This document shows positions 1-7,416 of a stretch of 15,957 nucleotides of DNA, one piece after another; the first letter of the stretch is position 1, and every line of letters begins with the position of its first letter. The notes beneath the pieces were generated by a model. It saw only the letters and a program-made list of their open reading frames with translations, ran no database searches and was not told where the DNA came from. A program made the position numbers and the translations under genes. Origin of the DNA: Alphaproteobacteria bacterium (GTDB taxonomy: Bacteria; Pseudomonadota; Alphaproteobacteria; Sphingomonadales; Emcibacteraceae); the NCBI GenBank assembly GCA_002749135.1, contig NVVY01000003.1, positions 1-15,957 of the forward strand. Reading direction: 5' to 3'.

Positions 1-112
1 AGATCAGGTGATGTTGAAGGTAACGATTGCAGAGATCCAACGTACCATTGTTAAACAACTTGGCATTGACTCTGCCCGTAAAGCTATGCAGAGACATCAA
101 ATTGAGTCAAAT

Positions 113-130
113 AGGTCTGATATTGCTCTA
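113..130. repeat. Copy 1 of an 18-bp dispersed repeat
   Basis: The 18 bases aggtctgatattgctcta occur here and again, identically, at 2885-2902. The last three bases (cta) are the minus-strand TAG stop of the small gene at 128-289. The sequence just beyond (gctctaaagcattttccg) resembles, from memory, a short intergenic motif scattered in alphaproteobacterial genomes, but I cannot verify membership in a named repeat family. Confidence 0.5.
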
Positions 131-289
131 AAGCATTTTCCGTTTATAGGCCGCGCGGCCTGCCTCAGCCAAAACCAATATAACACCGATGGTTATAAGG
201 CTTATGCTGTACCCATTTGCAATGCCGCTTGCGCCGGCGGTGATCAATCCCATGCCTGCACCAAAAGTCACGCCTTTAAATAATTTCAT
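128..289 (-). CDS. Small predicted membrane protein, 53 aa, unknown function
   Basis: Reading leftwards from an ATG at 289, this frame encodes 53 residues and ends in TAG at 128-130. The product begins MKLFKGVTFGAGMG, has two hydrophobic stretches (about residues 4-22, rich in Gly/Ala, and 28-41, ISLITIGVILVLAE) and ends in the basic tail AAYKRKML. A short protein crossing the inner membrane twice, or once with a glycine-rich packing helix, is the natural reading. A purine-rich ribosome binding site (AAGGAGAGAGGGA) lies just upstream of the ATG, which is strong support for a real gene. It is divergent from mutL. I recognise no family and assign no function. The opposite strand is also open here, but that translation is rich in His and Cys and looks like an antisense shadow. 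Confidence 0.6.
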   Translation of the reverse strand: MKLFKGVTFGAGMGLITAGASGIANGYSISLITIGVILVLAEAGRAAYKRKML

Positions 290-340
290 GATATGTCCCT
301 CTCTCCTTTATTTCACATGAATTATTAGAGGGGGAATATG

Positions 341-369
341 TTCACAGCGTGAAAGAAATAAGGTATTCT
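341..369 (+). promoter_or_regulatory. Predicted sigma70-type promoter of mutL
   Basis: A -35 element TTCACA (341-346, 5 of 6 consensus) and a -10 element TATTCT (364-369, 4 of 6) are separated by 17 bp. Transcription would start about 26 bases before the TTG start of mutL. The -35 region also contains the small inverted repeat TTCAC-AGC-GTGAA. Predicted from sequence only. Confidence 0.45.
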
Positions 370-402
370 CGTGGCATTAATGTGTCAGCATAGGGACCGG
401 CC

Positions 403-2220
403 TTGAAAATACGTATCTTATCAGAAAATACCATCAATCAGATTGCCGCCGGCGAGGTCATTGAACGCCCGGCCAGCGCGGTGAAGGAACTGGTGGAAAA
501 CGCCATTGATGCGGGGGCCCATAACATTCAGGTGGTGATGACAGACGGCGGGCGGGCCTTGATCTCGGTCACGGATGATGGCCGGGGCATGACGGCGGAA
601 GAATTAGCCCTGTGCGTGGAACGCCATGCCACATCCAAGCTTAAGGAAGAAGACCTGACGGATATAACTACCATGGGCTTTCGCGGTGAGGCTCTGCCGT
701 CAATTGCCTCTGTCAGCCGCCTGTCCCTGACCAGCCGCGCGCAGGGTAGCGATGAGGTCTGGAAGGTTGAGGTGAACGGGGGGCGCAAGATGCCTCTGCA
801 ACCGGCGGCCATGAATGAAGGCACCAAGGTAGACATCAGGGATTTATTCTATGCCACCCCGGCGCGGCTGAAATTTCTGAAGGCCGAACGGACCGAATTT
901 AATGCCGCCCTTGATGTGATAAAGCGGCTGGCCATGGCCCATCCGGATATATCCTTCTCTCTCATGGACGGCGATCGGCGGGCGTTTCAGGTGACGGCGG
1001 CGCAGGGCGAATTGCTGGACGCAAGGCTCCGGCGTTTGACGGCCATATTGGGCAGTGACTTTGGCGAAAATGCACTACTCATTGACGAGGCGCGGGAGGC
1101 GATTCAGCTCAGCGGTTATGCAGGTCTGCCCACTTACAGTCGGGGCAATGCCCAGCATCAGTTTTTGTTTGTTAATGGCCGCCCGGTGAAGGACAAGCTG
1201 CTCACCGGAGCTGTGCGCGGGGCCTATATGGATTTTCTGGCCCGCAACCGCCATCCGGTACTAGCGCTGTTCCTCACGGTGCCCACCCATATGGTGGATG
1301 TCAATGTGCATCCGGCCAAGGCGGAGGTGCGTTTTCAGGATAGTGGTCATGTGCGGGGCCTGATCGTCGGTTCCCTGAAACGGGCCTTGACCGGGGCCGG
1401 ACATCGGGCGTCCACCACGGCGGCCAATTCGGCACTGGAGTCGTTTCAGCCGGGCGCGGGGCATATGCCGCAATATTCCGGCCAGAGCAGAGGGCATCAG
1501 ACGTCATTTCCCACCCCGCCCACGGCCTATAACACGGGCCTAGGGGACCGGAGTCTTGATTTCCAAAGACCGCTGGGGGGCGATGTCATGCCGCCTCAGG
1601 GCCGGGTTGATGCGGTTGATATAGCTGAGGATGTGGCACAACACCCGCTGGGTGCCGCCCGGGGGCAGCTTCATGAAACCTATATCATTTCGCAGACCAA
1701 AGATGGCATCATCATTGTAGATCAGCATGCGGCCCATGAGCGGCTTGTCTATGAACGGATGAAAAAATACCTGTTGGATAACGAGGTGCCGCGTCAGCTG
1801 TTGCTGATCCCGGAGGTGGTGGAGCTGGAGCAGGATGCCATTGACCGCCTGTTGCCCCGTGCCGGTGAGTTACGGGATTTGGGGCTTTGTCTTGAGGGCT
1901 TTGGCGCGGGGGCCGTTGTGGTGCGGGAGGTCCCGGCCCTGCTTGGTGATACAGACATTAAAGGCTTGATTCAGGATTTGGCCGATGACCTTATGGAACT
2001 GGATCAGGCCCTGTCCCTGAAAGAGCGTCTGGAGGATATTTGCGGTACCATGGCCTGTCATGGCAGTGTGCGCGCCGGGCGGCGGCTGACCGTGACAGAA
2101 ATGAATGCTCTGCTTCGGGAGATGGAACAAACCCCCCATTCCGGCCAATGTAACCATGGACGCCCCACCTATGTGGAATTGAAACTGTCCGACGTTGAAA
2201 AATTATTCGGGCGGCGGTGA
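403..2220 (+). CDS. mutL: DNA mismatch repair protein MutL (endonuclease-type)
   Basis: MutL is the ATP-driven mediator of mismatch repair, linking MutS at a mismatch to strand incision and excision in the cytoplasm. The 605-aa product has the N-terminal GHKL ATPase motifs in order: [11 protein letters not shown] (29-39, with the ATP-hydrolysing Glu and Mg-binding Asn), DDGRGM (58-63), GFRGEA (92-97) and [10 protein letters not shown] (140-149). The C-terminal half carries the metal-dependent endonuclease signature: [12 protein letters not shown] (440-451), ACHGSVRAG (551-559), CNHGRP (583-588, usually CPHGRP) and a final FGRR. Such MutL nicks DNA itself, unlike the E. coli protein, which relies on MutH. 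The start must be TTG at 403: an in-frame TAG lies 12 bases upstream and the protein begins with the conserved [19 protein letters not shown]. Ribosome binding is weak (AGGGA). It is convergent with the small gene at 2223-2417, with 2 bp between the stops. Confidence 0.97.
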   Translation: MKIRILSENTINQIAAGEVIERPASAVKELVENAIDAGAHNIQVVMTDGGRALISVTDDGRGMTAEELALCVERHATSKLKEEDLTDITTMGFRGEALPSIASVSRLSLTSRAQGSDEVWKVEVNGGRKMPLQPAAMNEGTKVDIRDLFYATPARLKFLKAERTEFNAALDVIKRLAMAHPDISFSLMDGDRRAFQVTAAQGELLDARLRRLTAILGSDFGENALLIDEAREAIQLSGYAGLPTYSRGNAQHQFLFVNGRPVKDKLLTGAVRGAYMDFLARNRHPVLALFLTVPTHMVDVNVHPAKAEVRFQDSGHVRGLIVGSLKRALTGAGHRASTTAANSALESFQPGAGHMPQYSGQSRGHQTSFPTPPTAYNTGLGDRSLDFQRPLGGDVMPPQGRVDAVDIAEDVAQHPLGAARGQLHETYIISQTKDGIIIVDQHAAHERLVYERMKKYLLDNEVPRQLLLIPEVVELEQDAIDRLLPRAGELRDLGLCLEGFGAGAVVVREVPALLGDTDIKGLIQDLADDLMELDQALSLKERLEDICGTMACHGSVRAGRRLTVTEMNALLREMEQTPHSGQCNHGRPTYVELKLSDVEKLFGRR

Positions 2221-2222
2221 GT

Positions 2223-2417
2223 TTAACCAGTTTTGGTGTTAGGCCGGTGATATTCTTTCAATTCATCAATGGCAATATTCAGATGCAGGCAGACAAATTC
2301 CAGTTTGGCCTGTGTTGCTTCCTGACAGAGATAACCCAGCGCATTGATCAGACCTGCATATTCATATTGCATAGCCTTATCATATTCGTCTGATGTGAGA
2401 CTATTATTTTTCTTCAT
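2223..2417 (-). CDS. Hypothetical protein, 64 aa
   Basis: This minus-strand frame encodes 64 residues, starts with ATG at 2417 and stops with TAA at 2223-2225. The product is polar and probably helical, with hydrophobic residues at helical spacing in the middle (about 20-54) and a basic, Pro/Thr-ending tail (HRPNTKTG). It has no signal peptide, membrane segment or Cys/His metal motif (Cys only at about 31 and 43), so a small soluble cytoplasmic protein or regulator is likely. A GGGG tract 8-11 bases upstream of the ATG could serve as a weak ribosome binding site, and a poor promoter (TTGTAA, 16 bp, TATATA, at 2432-2459 on this strand) lies just before it. The protein-like composition and tight packing against mutL favour a real gene. 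I do not recognise a family. Confidence 0.55.
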   Translation of the reverse strand: MKKNNSLTSDEYDKAMQYEYAGLINALGYLCQEATQAKLEFVCLHLNIAIDELKEYHRPNTKTG

Positions 2418-2899
2418 TCTACTACCCCATATATATACTTATGCGTGTAATTATTACAATAACAGAGTATTATTAAAAAGAAAGTTTTTTTTAAAATAAA
2501 AATTTATTATAAACATTGAAGTCAAGGTGGATGTAAATATGGTTTGCAAAAAAATATAAATCATACCTATATATCATAAGGATATATAGGTATGAAGTGT
2601 TTCGAATTCATCAAGAAATATTATATGGGCATATAGAGTGTAGATACTAGTGAAATATACCCTTTAAAATGAAACAACTTAAAGCTGATTTAAATTTTTA
2701 CTACGACATTGTTTTATTTTTTTATCATTTCAAAATGACGTTCTGTTAGCCCGGAAATGCACTATTCGGGTGCAGACTTGCACGTTCCAAATTGGCTTCT
2801 TTGGTATCATGGCACAGGTGGCTTATCAATCTGCATTGAAAAAGTGGAACGACAGGGGTCCCGGGCGCACTTTGGGTTAAGGGCAGGTCTGATATTGCT
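2418..2899. other. Gene-free intergenic stretch, AT-rich on the left
   Basis: No convincing gene is visible in these 480 bases. About 2418-2740 is extremely AT-rich, with long A and T runs, and contrasts with the flanking genes; it includes the perfect inverted repeat at 2561-2595. About 2741-2899 returns to normal composition and holds a small inverted repeat (gtgca-gact-tgcac, 2770-2783) and the second copy of the 18-bp repeat at its right edge. The longest frames are about 26 codons on the plus strand (from ATG at 2669, no ribosome binding site) and an open frame without a start around 2700-2880. The right part could be a decayed gene or element end, but I recognise nothing in it. Confidence 0.6.
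2561..2595. repeat. Perfect 15-bp inverted repeat with 5-base loop
   Basis: The left arm tcatacctatatatc (2561-2575) and right arm gatatataggtatga (2581-2595) are exact reverse complements around the loop ataag. No T-run follows on either strand, so this is not a normal intrinsic terminator. It is about 150 bp from the nearest gene start. It could be a protein-binding palindrome, the stem of a small RNA or a remnant of a mobile-element end. Confidence 0.7.
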
Positions 2900-2902
2900 C
2901 TA
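2885..2902. repeat. Copy 2 of an 18-bp dispersed repeat
   Basis: The bases aggtctgatattgctcta are identical to 113-130. Here too the last three bases (cta, 2900-2902) form the minus-strand TAG stop of the adjacent gene, the ActP-like symporter. Beyond the 18 bases the two loci diverge. Confidence 0.5.
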
Positions 2903-4570
2903 ATGATCGCTGGCCTTGCTCTGGCCTATTCCGGTTTCAGAACGGACATATTGTTCATCGAAAAGGGCTTTTTCCTTTTCCGCCTGCCCGCTTTTATCCG
3001 TCACGGAAAACAGCCAGATCGCGAAAAAAGCTAACGGCATGGAATAGAAAGTAGGATAAATCTGGGGGAAGATTGGCTCCGCATTACCCAAAACCGCTGT
3101 CCAGACTCCCGGCCCCAGAATGATCAGGCCAATGGACAGGATGAGGCCGACAGTGCCCCCCGCCAAAGCACCTCTGGTGGTCATGCCCCGCCAATACATG
3201 GAGGTGATCAGGATCGGGAAATTGACGCTGGCGGCAATAGCCAGCGCCAGTGAGGCGACAAAGGCTACATTCTGTTTCTCAAAGGCAATGCCCAGCACCA
3301 CGGCAATGGCGCCAAGGGCAAAGGTTGCCATGCGGGAAACTCTGATTTCCTCTGCATTACTGACCGGGCCTTTCTTGAACGTCTTGGCATAGAGGTCATG
3401 GGCGATGGTTGCGGCCCCGGCCAGGGTCAGCCCGGCGACCACAGCCAGAATGGTGGCAAAGGCCACCGCTGACATAAAGCCCAGCATCAGGTTGCCGCCC
3501 ATATATTGGGTGAGATGGAGCGCCACCATATTGCCGCCGCCCAGAATTTTACCCGCCGCGTCATGATAATCCGGGTTGTCCATTACAAAGGTCATCGCGC
3601 CGTAACCGATGATGATAATCAGGATATAAAAATACCCCATCAGGGTGGTGGCGACAAAAACCGATTTGCGGGCGTCTTTGGCATCCTTGACCGTGAAAAA
3701 GCGCATCAACACATGGGGCAATCCCATAATGCCGAACATCATAGTCAGGGCGATGGAAATGATGGCAATGGGATCCTGCATCCACAGGCCCGGGCCAAGG
3801 ACGGCTGTGCCCTTGGGGTGGCTTTCTGCGGCACTGGACAGCAAGGCCTCATAGCTGAAATCAAAGCTCTGCATCACCGTGAAGGCGATGAATGTGCCGC
3901 CGATGAGCAGCAGGATCGCCTTTATCAACTGAACCCATGTGGTGGCCAACATGCCGCCAAAGCTCACGTAGCAAATCATCAGAAAGCTGACCAATACCAC
4001 CGCATAAACATAATCCACCCCAAACAGGAGCTGAATAAGTTTGCCCGCCCCGACCATCTGGGCAATCAGGTAAAAGATTATCACTGACAGGGAACCAATG
4101 GCGGAAATAATCCGGATCGGCTTTTTGTCCAGCCGGTAAGACACCACATCGATAAAGGTATAGCTGCCCAGGTTGCGTAATCGTTCTGCGATCAAAAACA
4201 GAATGATCGGCCAGGCCGCCATAACCCCGACCGCCAGCACCAGCGCATCAAAGCCAAAGCCATAAATGGCCCCGGTAATACCCAGAAAAGTCGCCGCTGA
4301 CATGAAATCACCAGCAATGGCGGTCCCGTTCTGCCACGGTTTGATGCCGCCGCCCGCCGCATAGAAATCATCCTTGGTCTTGGTGTGCCGCGCCGCCCAC
4401 CAGGTGATGCCAAGGGTGGCCATAACAAAGATAAAAAACATAAATATAGCGGTGATATTCAACGGCTGTTTTTTAACCTCGCCCAAGGCTACCCCCCCGG
4501 CGGCCAGGACCGGACCGGAAAAAGAAAATACTGTCAAAAACACTAGCAATACATGCAACATTTTACTCAT
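2900..4570 (-). CDS. actP: Acetate/cation symporter, sodium:solute symporter family (ActP-like)
   Basis: This inner-membrane secondary transporter of the SSS family imports acetate and related short monocarboxylates with a cation. The 556-aa product matches E. coli ActP in length (about 549) and has characteristic blocks throughout: an N-terminal signal-like segment ending VLAAGG (about 26), GITWWAARHTKTKDDFYAAG, NGTAIAGDFMSAATFLGI, the loop ILFLIAERLRNLGSYTF, LIAQMVGAGKLIQLLFG, GGMLATTWVQLIKA, GLPHVLMRFFTVKDA, and the tail EQYVRSETGIG, which parallels the ActP C-terminus. About 13-14 membrane segments are expected. The ATG overlaps the end of the upstream DUF485 gene by 8 bp, indicating one operon and probable translational coupling. 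No acetyl-CoA synthetase gene lies alongside, unlike E. coli acs-yjcH-actP. Acetate is the best-supported substrate; propionate, pyruvate or glycolate are possible. Confidence 0.93.
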   Translation of the reverse strand: MSKMLHVLLVFLTVFSFSGPVLAAGGVALGEVKKQPLNITAIFMFFIFVMATLGITWWAARHTKTKDDFYAAGGGIKPWQNGTAIAGDFMSAATFLGITGAIYGFGFDALVLAVGVMAAWPIILFLIAERLRNLGSYTFIDVVSYRLDKKPIRIISAIGSLSVIIFYLIAQMVGAGKLIQLLFGVDYVYAVVLVSFLMICYVSFGGMLATTWVQLIKAILLLIGGTFIAFTVMQSFDFSYEALLSSAAESHPKGTAVLGPGLWMQDPIAIISIALTMMFGIMGLPHVLMRFFTVKDAKDARKSVFVATTLMGYFYILIIIIGYGAMTFVMDNPDYHDAAGKILGGGNMVALHLTQYMGGNLMLGFMSAVAFATILAVVAGLTLAGAATIAHDLYAKTFKKGPVSNAEEIRVSRMATFALGAIAVVLGIAFEKQNVAFVASLALAIAASVNFPILITSMYWRGMTTRGALAGGTVGLILSIGLIILGPGVWTAVLGNAEPIFPQIYPTFYSMPLAFFAIWLFSVTDKSGQAEKEKALFDEQYVRSETGIGQSKASDH

Positions 4571-4877
4571 GGCCCAAATCTTTCAGTAAATCCCGTTTCA
4601 GGACATCGAATTTTCGATTTGCCCACCAGACATAAAAGCCGGAGCAGACCATGCCGTTGACGATAACCAACAGGGCTATTAAGATGCCATACGTCAGGCT
4701 GCTGCCACTTGTCACGGGGCTGGACATGAGTTTTGGGGCAAAGGAAATACCCAGAACATAGATACCGTAACCCACAAGGATAATCAGGCTGAATAGTATA
4801 TTACCATTGGCCCGGGCGCGGGTGAGCTGTTTAAATTTGGGATTATTGAGACATTTTTCAGTTTCAGACGATGACAT
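4563..4877 (-). CDS. yjcH: DUF485 membrane protein, ActP partner (YjcH-like)
   Basis: This is a 104-aa inner-membrane protein of the DUF485 family, regularly encoded just before ActP-type symporters and thought to be an accessory subunit. The sequence shows a polar N-terminus with NPKFKQLTRARANGNILF, two membrane helices (about 27-50 and 62-86), a loop rich in Ser/Pro/Thr, and the family end WANRKFDVLKRDLL. The frame extends 17 codons further upstream, but the ATG at 4877 is chosen because a CGGGAG ribosome binding site sits 6-7 bases before it and the resulting length equals that of E. coli YjcH. Its stop overlaps the actP start by 8 bp. A promoter is proposed at 4909-4936, next to the terminator of the receptor operon. 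Confidence 0.88.
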   Translation of the reverse strand: MSSSETEKCLNNPKFKQLTRARANGNILFSLIILVGYGIYVLGISFAPKLMSSPVTSGSSLTYGILIALLVIVNGMVCSGFYVWWANRKFDVLKRDLLKDLGHE

Positions 4878-4908
4878 GGTAACTCCCGGTATTTTGATTT
4901 TTACAGAG

Positions 4909-4936
4909 TTTATATTAAGCGGCGGCATTTATCCAA
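4909..4936 (-). promoter_or_regulatory. Predicted promoter of the DUF485-actP operon
   Basis: On the minus strand, TTGGAT (4931-4936, weak -35) and TATAAA (4909-4914, 5 of 6 for -10) are 16 bp apart. The start of transcription would be about 25 bases before the DUF485 ATG. The -35 box overlaps the T-run of the receptor operon terminator. Confidence 0.35.
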
Positions 4937-4968
4937 AAAAATTAAGGGGCCAGAAACTGGCCCCTTAA
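4934..4968 (-). terminator. Intrinsic terminator of the TonB receptor operon
   Basis: On the minus strand a 12-bp stem (arms 4957-4968 and 4942-4953, core AAGGGGCCAG/CTGGCCCCTT) with a 3-base loop is followed by a run of seven T. It begins 24 bases after the receptor stop codon. This is a textbook rho-independent terminator and separates the receptors from DUF485-actP. Confidence 0.9.
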
Positions 4969-4991
4969 AATCATCTGTATCGCCGGATTAC

Positions 4992-7277
4992 TTAAAAGTT
5001 GGCTGTTGCGGTTACACCAAACGTTCTTGGCGCGCCCCATACCCCGATTGTACCGGGGCCGATGAAATAGGAATGAGCCACATAACTTTTGTTAAACAGG
5101 TTCTTGGCCCAGAGAGAAACCTTGTATTTCTCATCAGACGCCGTCCAGGTAATCCCCCCATCCACCAGCGTTTTTGCCTGGTTTAAGGTTTGTGAAGCAG
5201 TTGCAAAGTCATTATGGGATTCGTCGGTATGTGACAGGTTGGCATTGAAATTCAATGATCCCCTGTCATTATCCAGCTCCGCATCATAATCAGCAACGAT
5301 ATTATACGAGTTTTTCGGAGCCTGACGGAGGGGCAGGCCGGAAAAATCAGCCGGGCCACTTCTTAACTCCAGAATCAGGTTTTTAGCTACCGTATCCAGG
5401 AAGGCGTAACTGGCACTCAATGTGAAGTTTTCCGACACCGCCCAGGTCAATTCCGTTTCAAAACCCTTAATATCAGCAGACCCGATATTTGTGGTCTGGA
5501 ATGATCCAAAAGCAGATCCGGCAACCGGGCCAAAGCGAACCACTTGCAAGTCCGTGTAATCCATATAGAAGGCGGTGGCATTGAAGCGTACCGTACCATC
5601 GGCAAGGTCGCTTTTGAAACCAATTTCATAATTGATCACACTTTCCGGATTCACCGGCTTGGAGGCGGCGGAGGCCACCCCTTGCGACCCGGCAAAGCCG
5701 CCGCTTTTATAGCCTGTGGATATGGTACCAAACACCATGACATTTTCATTAGGGCGATATTGCAGTGAGGCCATGGGGGAGAAGTCATTCCAGCTTTTCT
5801 GGGTAGGTACCCGGAAAGTTTCCGCAATGATGCGCAATGAACCACCGACACCATCGCAAGCCGGGAAGTTGGCAAAACCCGCCGCCGCGCGCACCGCTTC
5901 GGAATTTCCGCAGTTTACCGCTGTCGCCACATAGTCTTTCTTATCGTGGGAGAAACGGCCCCCGACCAGCAACGTCCATTGTTCAGCAAAATCCCACTGG
6001 GCCTGACCATAGAAGGCATAGGATGTGGATTTATTCTGGGTACGGGTATATTCGTTACCTACGGTTACCTGACCGGTTGCTTCCGTATTGCGGTCAATCT
6101 TGAATTGCTCCACCCGGTCGGTTTTTTCCGAGAAGAAAAAAGCCCCGGCGACAAAACCAAAATTACCGCCCAGTTCCGACGTCCAGCGTAATTCCTGTGA
6201 AAAGGTATCAACGGATTCATCAATTACATCGTTTACATCAAGACCATAAACGCCGTTGGCCAGATCAAACCCGCCGCCCAGAGGGGCGCCCACAGAAGGC
6301 ATTGCCCAAGCGGTGTCAACCGTGCGGTAAGCTGTAATAGAGGTAAAGGTACCCTTGTCAAAATTAACATTGCCCGTCAGGTTGGTACCGGCCACCTCAC
6401 GTTTTGAAAAACCGTTGATTGGGGAAGCGGATGTCTGAGGCTTGTTGGCGCCAAGAGATTCTGCAACACCCACATAATCAAAGTTGCCGCTCACCACCGG
6501 GAAACGTCCGGCACTTTCGCGGTCATCTTTCATATAATCCGCAGACAATATCCATTCACTATCATCCAAATCCAGTTTTAACTGACCGCGCACGGAGCCC
6601 TGATCTTCGTTGTTAAGATCTTTCTTGAGCAATGTGTTGCGTACAAAACCGTCATGGCGGCGGTAGTTACCCACAATTTTGGCAGAGAGATTTTCTGAAA
6701 TCGGTCCGGTCACAAGTCCCTGAATGCGTACAATGCCTTCATTACCACCGGTCATAGAAAGCTTGGCGGCAAATTCATCGGATGGTTTCTGGGTAACCAC
6801 GGAAATTGCGCCGCCAATGGTGTTCCGGCCAAACAGCGCGCCCTGCGGACCTTTGAGAACCTCAATTCGTTCCAGATCGAACATGTCGAAGTTAACCCCG
6901 GCTCCCCGGCCAACATAAACGCCGTCAAGGAACAGAGCCACAGAATTGTCAAGGCCAGCCCCGTCATCAAAGGAGCCAACGCCGCGCATGGAAAAGAGAG
7001 CCTGTCCCGGAGAAAATTCAGAATATTGCATACCCGGCACGTAATTGGCGATCCCGTCCGCATCATGGATGTCGGCTTTGCTAATCTGGCTCATGCTAAG
7101 GACGGCCACGGTAATTGGAATGTCCTGTACATTTTTTGCCCGCAGGGTGGAGGTGACAATGATCTCATCAATCCTCATGCTGTCATCAGCTTTTTCGGCG
7201 GCTTGGGCGGAAAAAGGCACGGCGATGGCCAATAGGGCAACGCCGGACAGCATATTATGTCTGATACTGGTTTTCAT
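4992..7277 (-). CDS. TonB-dependent outer-membrane receptor, no STN domain
   Basis: This is an outer-membrane beta-barrel receptor that imports a ligand using energy from TonB-ExbB-ExbD. The 761-aa product has a signal peptide (1-26, cleavage after AQA), a TonB box (DEIIVTS, 37-43), a plug domain (about 50-165, with MRGVGSFDDGAGLDNSV, LDGVYVGR, LERIEVLKGPQGALFGRN and GGAISVVT) and a 22-strand-type barrel to the terminal Phe (TATANF). A GGGAG site 8 bases before the ATG supports the start. It is clearly paralogous to the 839-aa receptor upstream (for example DGVYVGR against DDVYVGR; NIGSADIKGFETELT against NAASASLKGVELEFT) but lacks the N-terminal signalling domain, so it should transport without signalling. 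The 139-bp gap upstream holds a palindrome and may hold a second promoter. The ligand is unknown; plug and barrel resemble the large receptor group used by sphingomonad-like bacteria for carbon as well as iron uptake. Confidence 0.93.
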   Translation of the reverse strand: MKTSIRHNMLSGVALLAIAVPFSAQAAEKADDSMRIDEIIVTSTLRAKNVQDIPITVAVLSMSQISKADIHDADGIANYVPGMQYSEFSPGQALFSMRGVGSFDDGAGLDNSVALFLDGVYVGRGAGVNFDMFDLERIEVLKGPQGALFGRNTIGGAISVVTQKPSDEFAAKLSMTGGNEGIVRIQGLVTGPISENLSAKIVGNYRRHDGFVRNTLLKKDLNNEDQGSVRGQLKLDLDDSEWILSADYMKDDRESAGRFPVVSGNFDYVGVAESLGANKPQTSASPINGFSKREVAGTNLTGNVNFDKGTFTSITAYRTVDTAWAMPSVGAPLGGGFDLANGVYGLDVNDVIDESVDTFSQELRWTSELGGNFGFVAGAFFFSEKTDRVEQFKIDRNTEATGQVTVGNEYTRTQNKSTSYAFYGQAQWDFAEQWTLLVGGRFSHDKKDYVATAVNCGNSEAVRAAAGFANFPACDGVGGSLRIIAETFRVPTQKSWNDFSPMASLQYRPNENVMVFGTISTGYKSGGFAGSQGVASAASKPVNPESVINYEIGFKSDLADGTVRFNATAFYMDYTDLQVVRFGPVAGSAFGSFQTTNIGSADIKGFETELTWAVSENFTLSASYAFLDTVAKNLILELRSGPADFSGLPLRQAPKNSYNIVADYDAELDNDRGSLNFNANLSHTDESHNDFATASQTLNQAKTLVDGGITWTASDEKYKVSLWAKNLFNKSYVAHSYFIGPGTIGVWGAPRTFGVTATANF

Positions 7278-7296
7278 GGATTTACTCCCGTTCTAT

Positions 7297-7310
7297 ATTT
7301 TGATCAAAAT
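7297..7310. promoter_or_regulatory. 14-bp perfect palindrome upstream of the second receptor gene
   Basis: The bases attttgatcaaaat are exactly self-complementary and lie 20-33 bp before the ATG of the 761-aa receptor, partly overlapping a weak promoter candidate (TTACAA, 17 bp, TATAGA on the minus strand). A dimeric regulator could bind here. It lacks the spacing of a FNR site (TTGAT-N4-ATCAA) and is not a recognisable Fur box. Confidence 0.35.
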
Positions 7311-7416
7311 GTTATTGTAATAATGCGCAGCCACACCCTATGTCACGGGCTGCAATACTCTATTCAACGGCGGGCATGAAAAAGCCCTCAGTTTTTTTTA
7401 ACATTTTGTTAATTTT

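Noticed and set aside
8..283. 91-codon plus-strand open frame at the left edge
   Set aside because: Its right half is antisense to the better-supported small membrane gene (128-289) and is rich in His and Cys. The left part is open to the window edge and moderately protein-like, so the tail of an upstream gene cannot be fully excluded, but there is no ribosome binding site and nothing recognisable.
2741..2899. Possible transposase or gene remnant left of actP
   Set aside because: The composition changes and short open frames exist, but no motif, terminal inverted repeat or target duplication can be shown, so no mobile element is called.
3506..4087. 193-codon plus-strand open frame antisense to actP
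   Set aside because: The translation is His/Gln-rich with no domain logic, typical of the antisense shadow of a hydrophobic membrane protein gene; actP itself is unmistakable.
7297..7310. Fur or FNR box before the second receptor
   Set aside because: The palindrome has no 4-bp spacer as in FNR sites and does not match the GATAAT-repeat pattern of Fur boxes.
7398..7412. Small inverted repeat ttaacattttgttaa after the STN receptor as a terminator
   Set aside because: The 6-bp AT stem is weak and on the transcribed (minus) strand is followed by A, not T, so termination is not expected; the two receptor genes may be cotranscribed.
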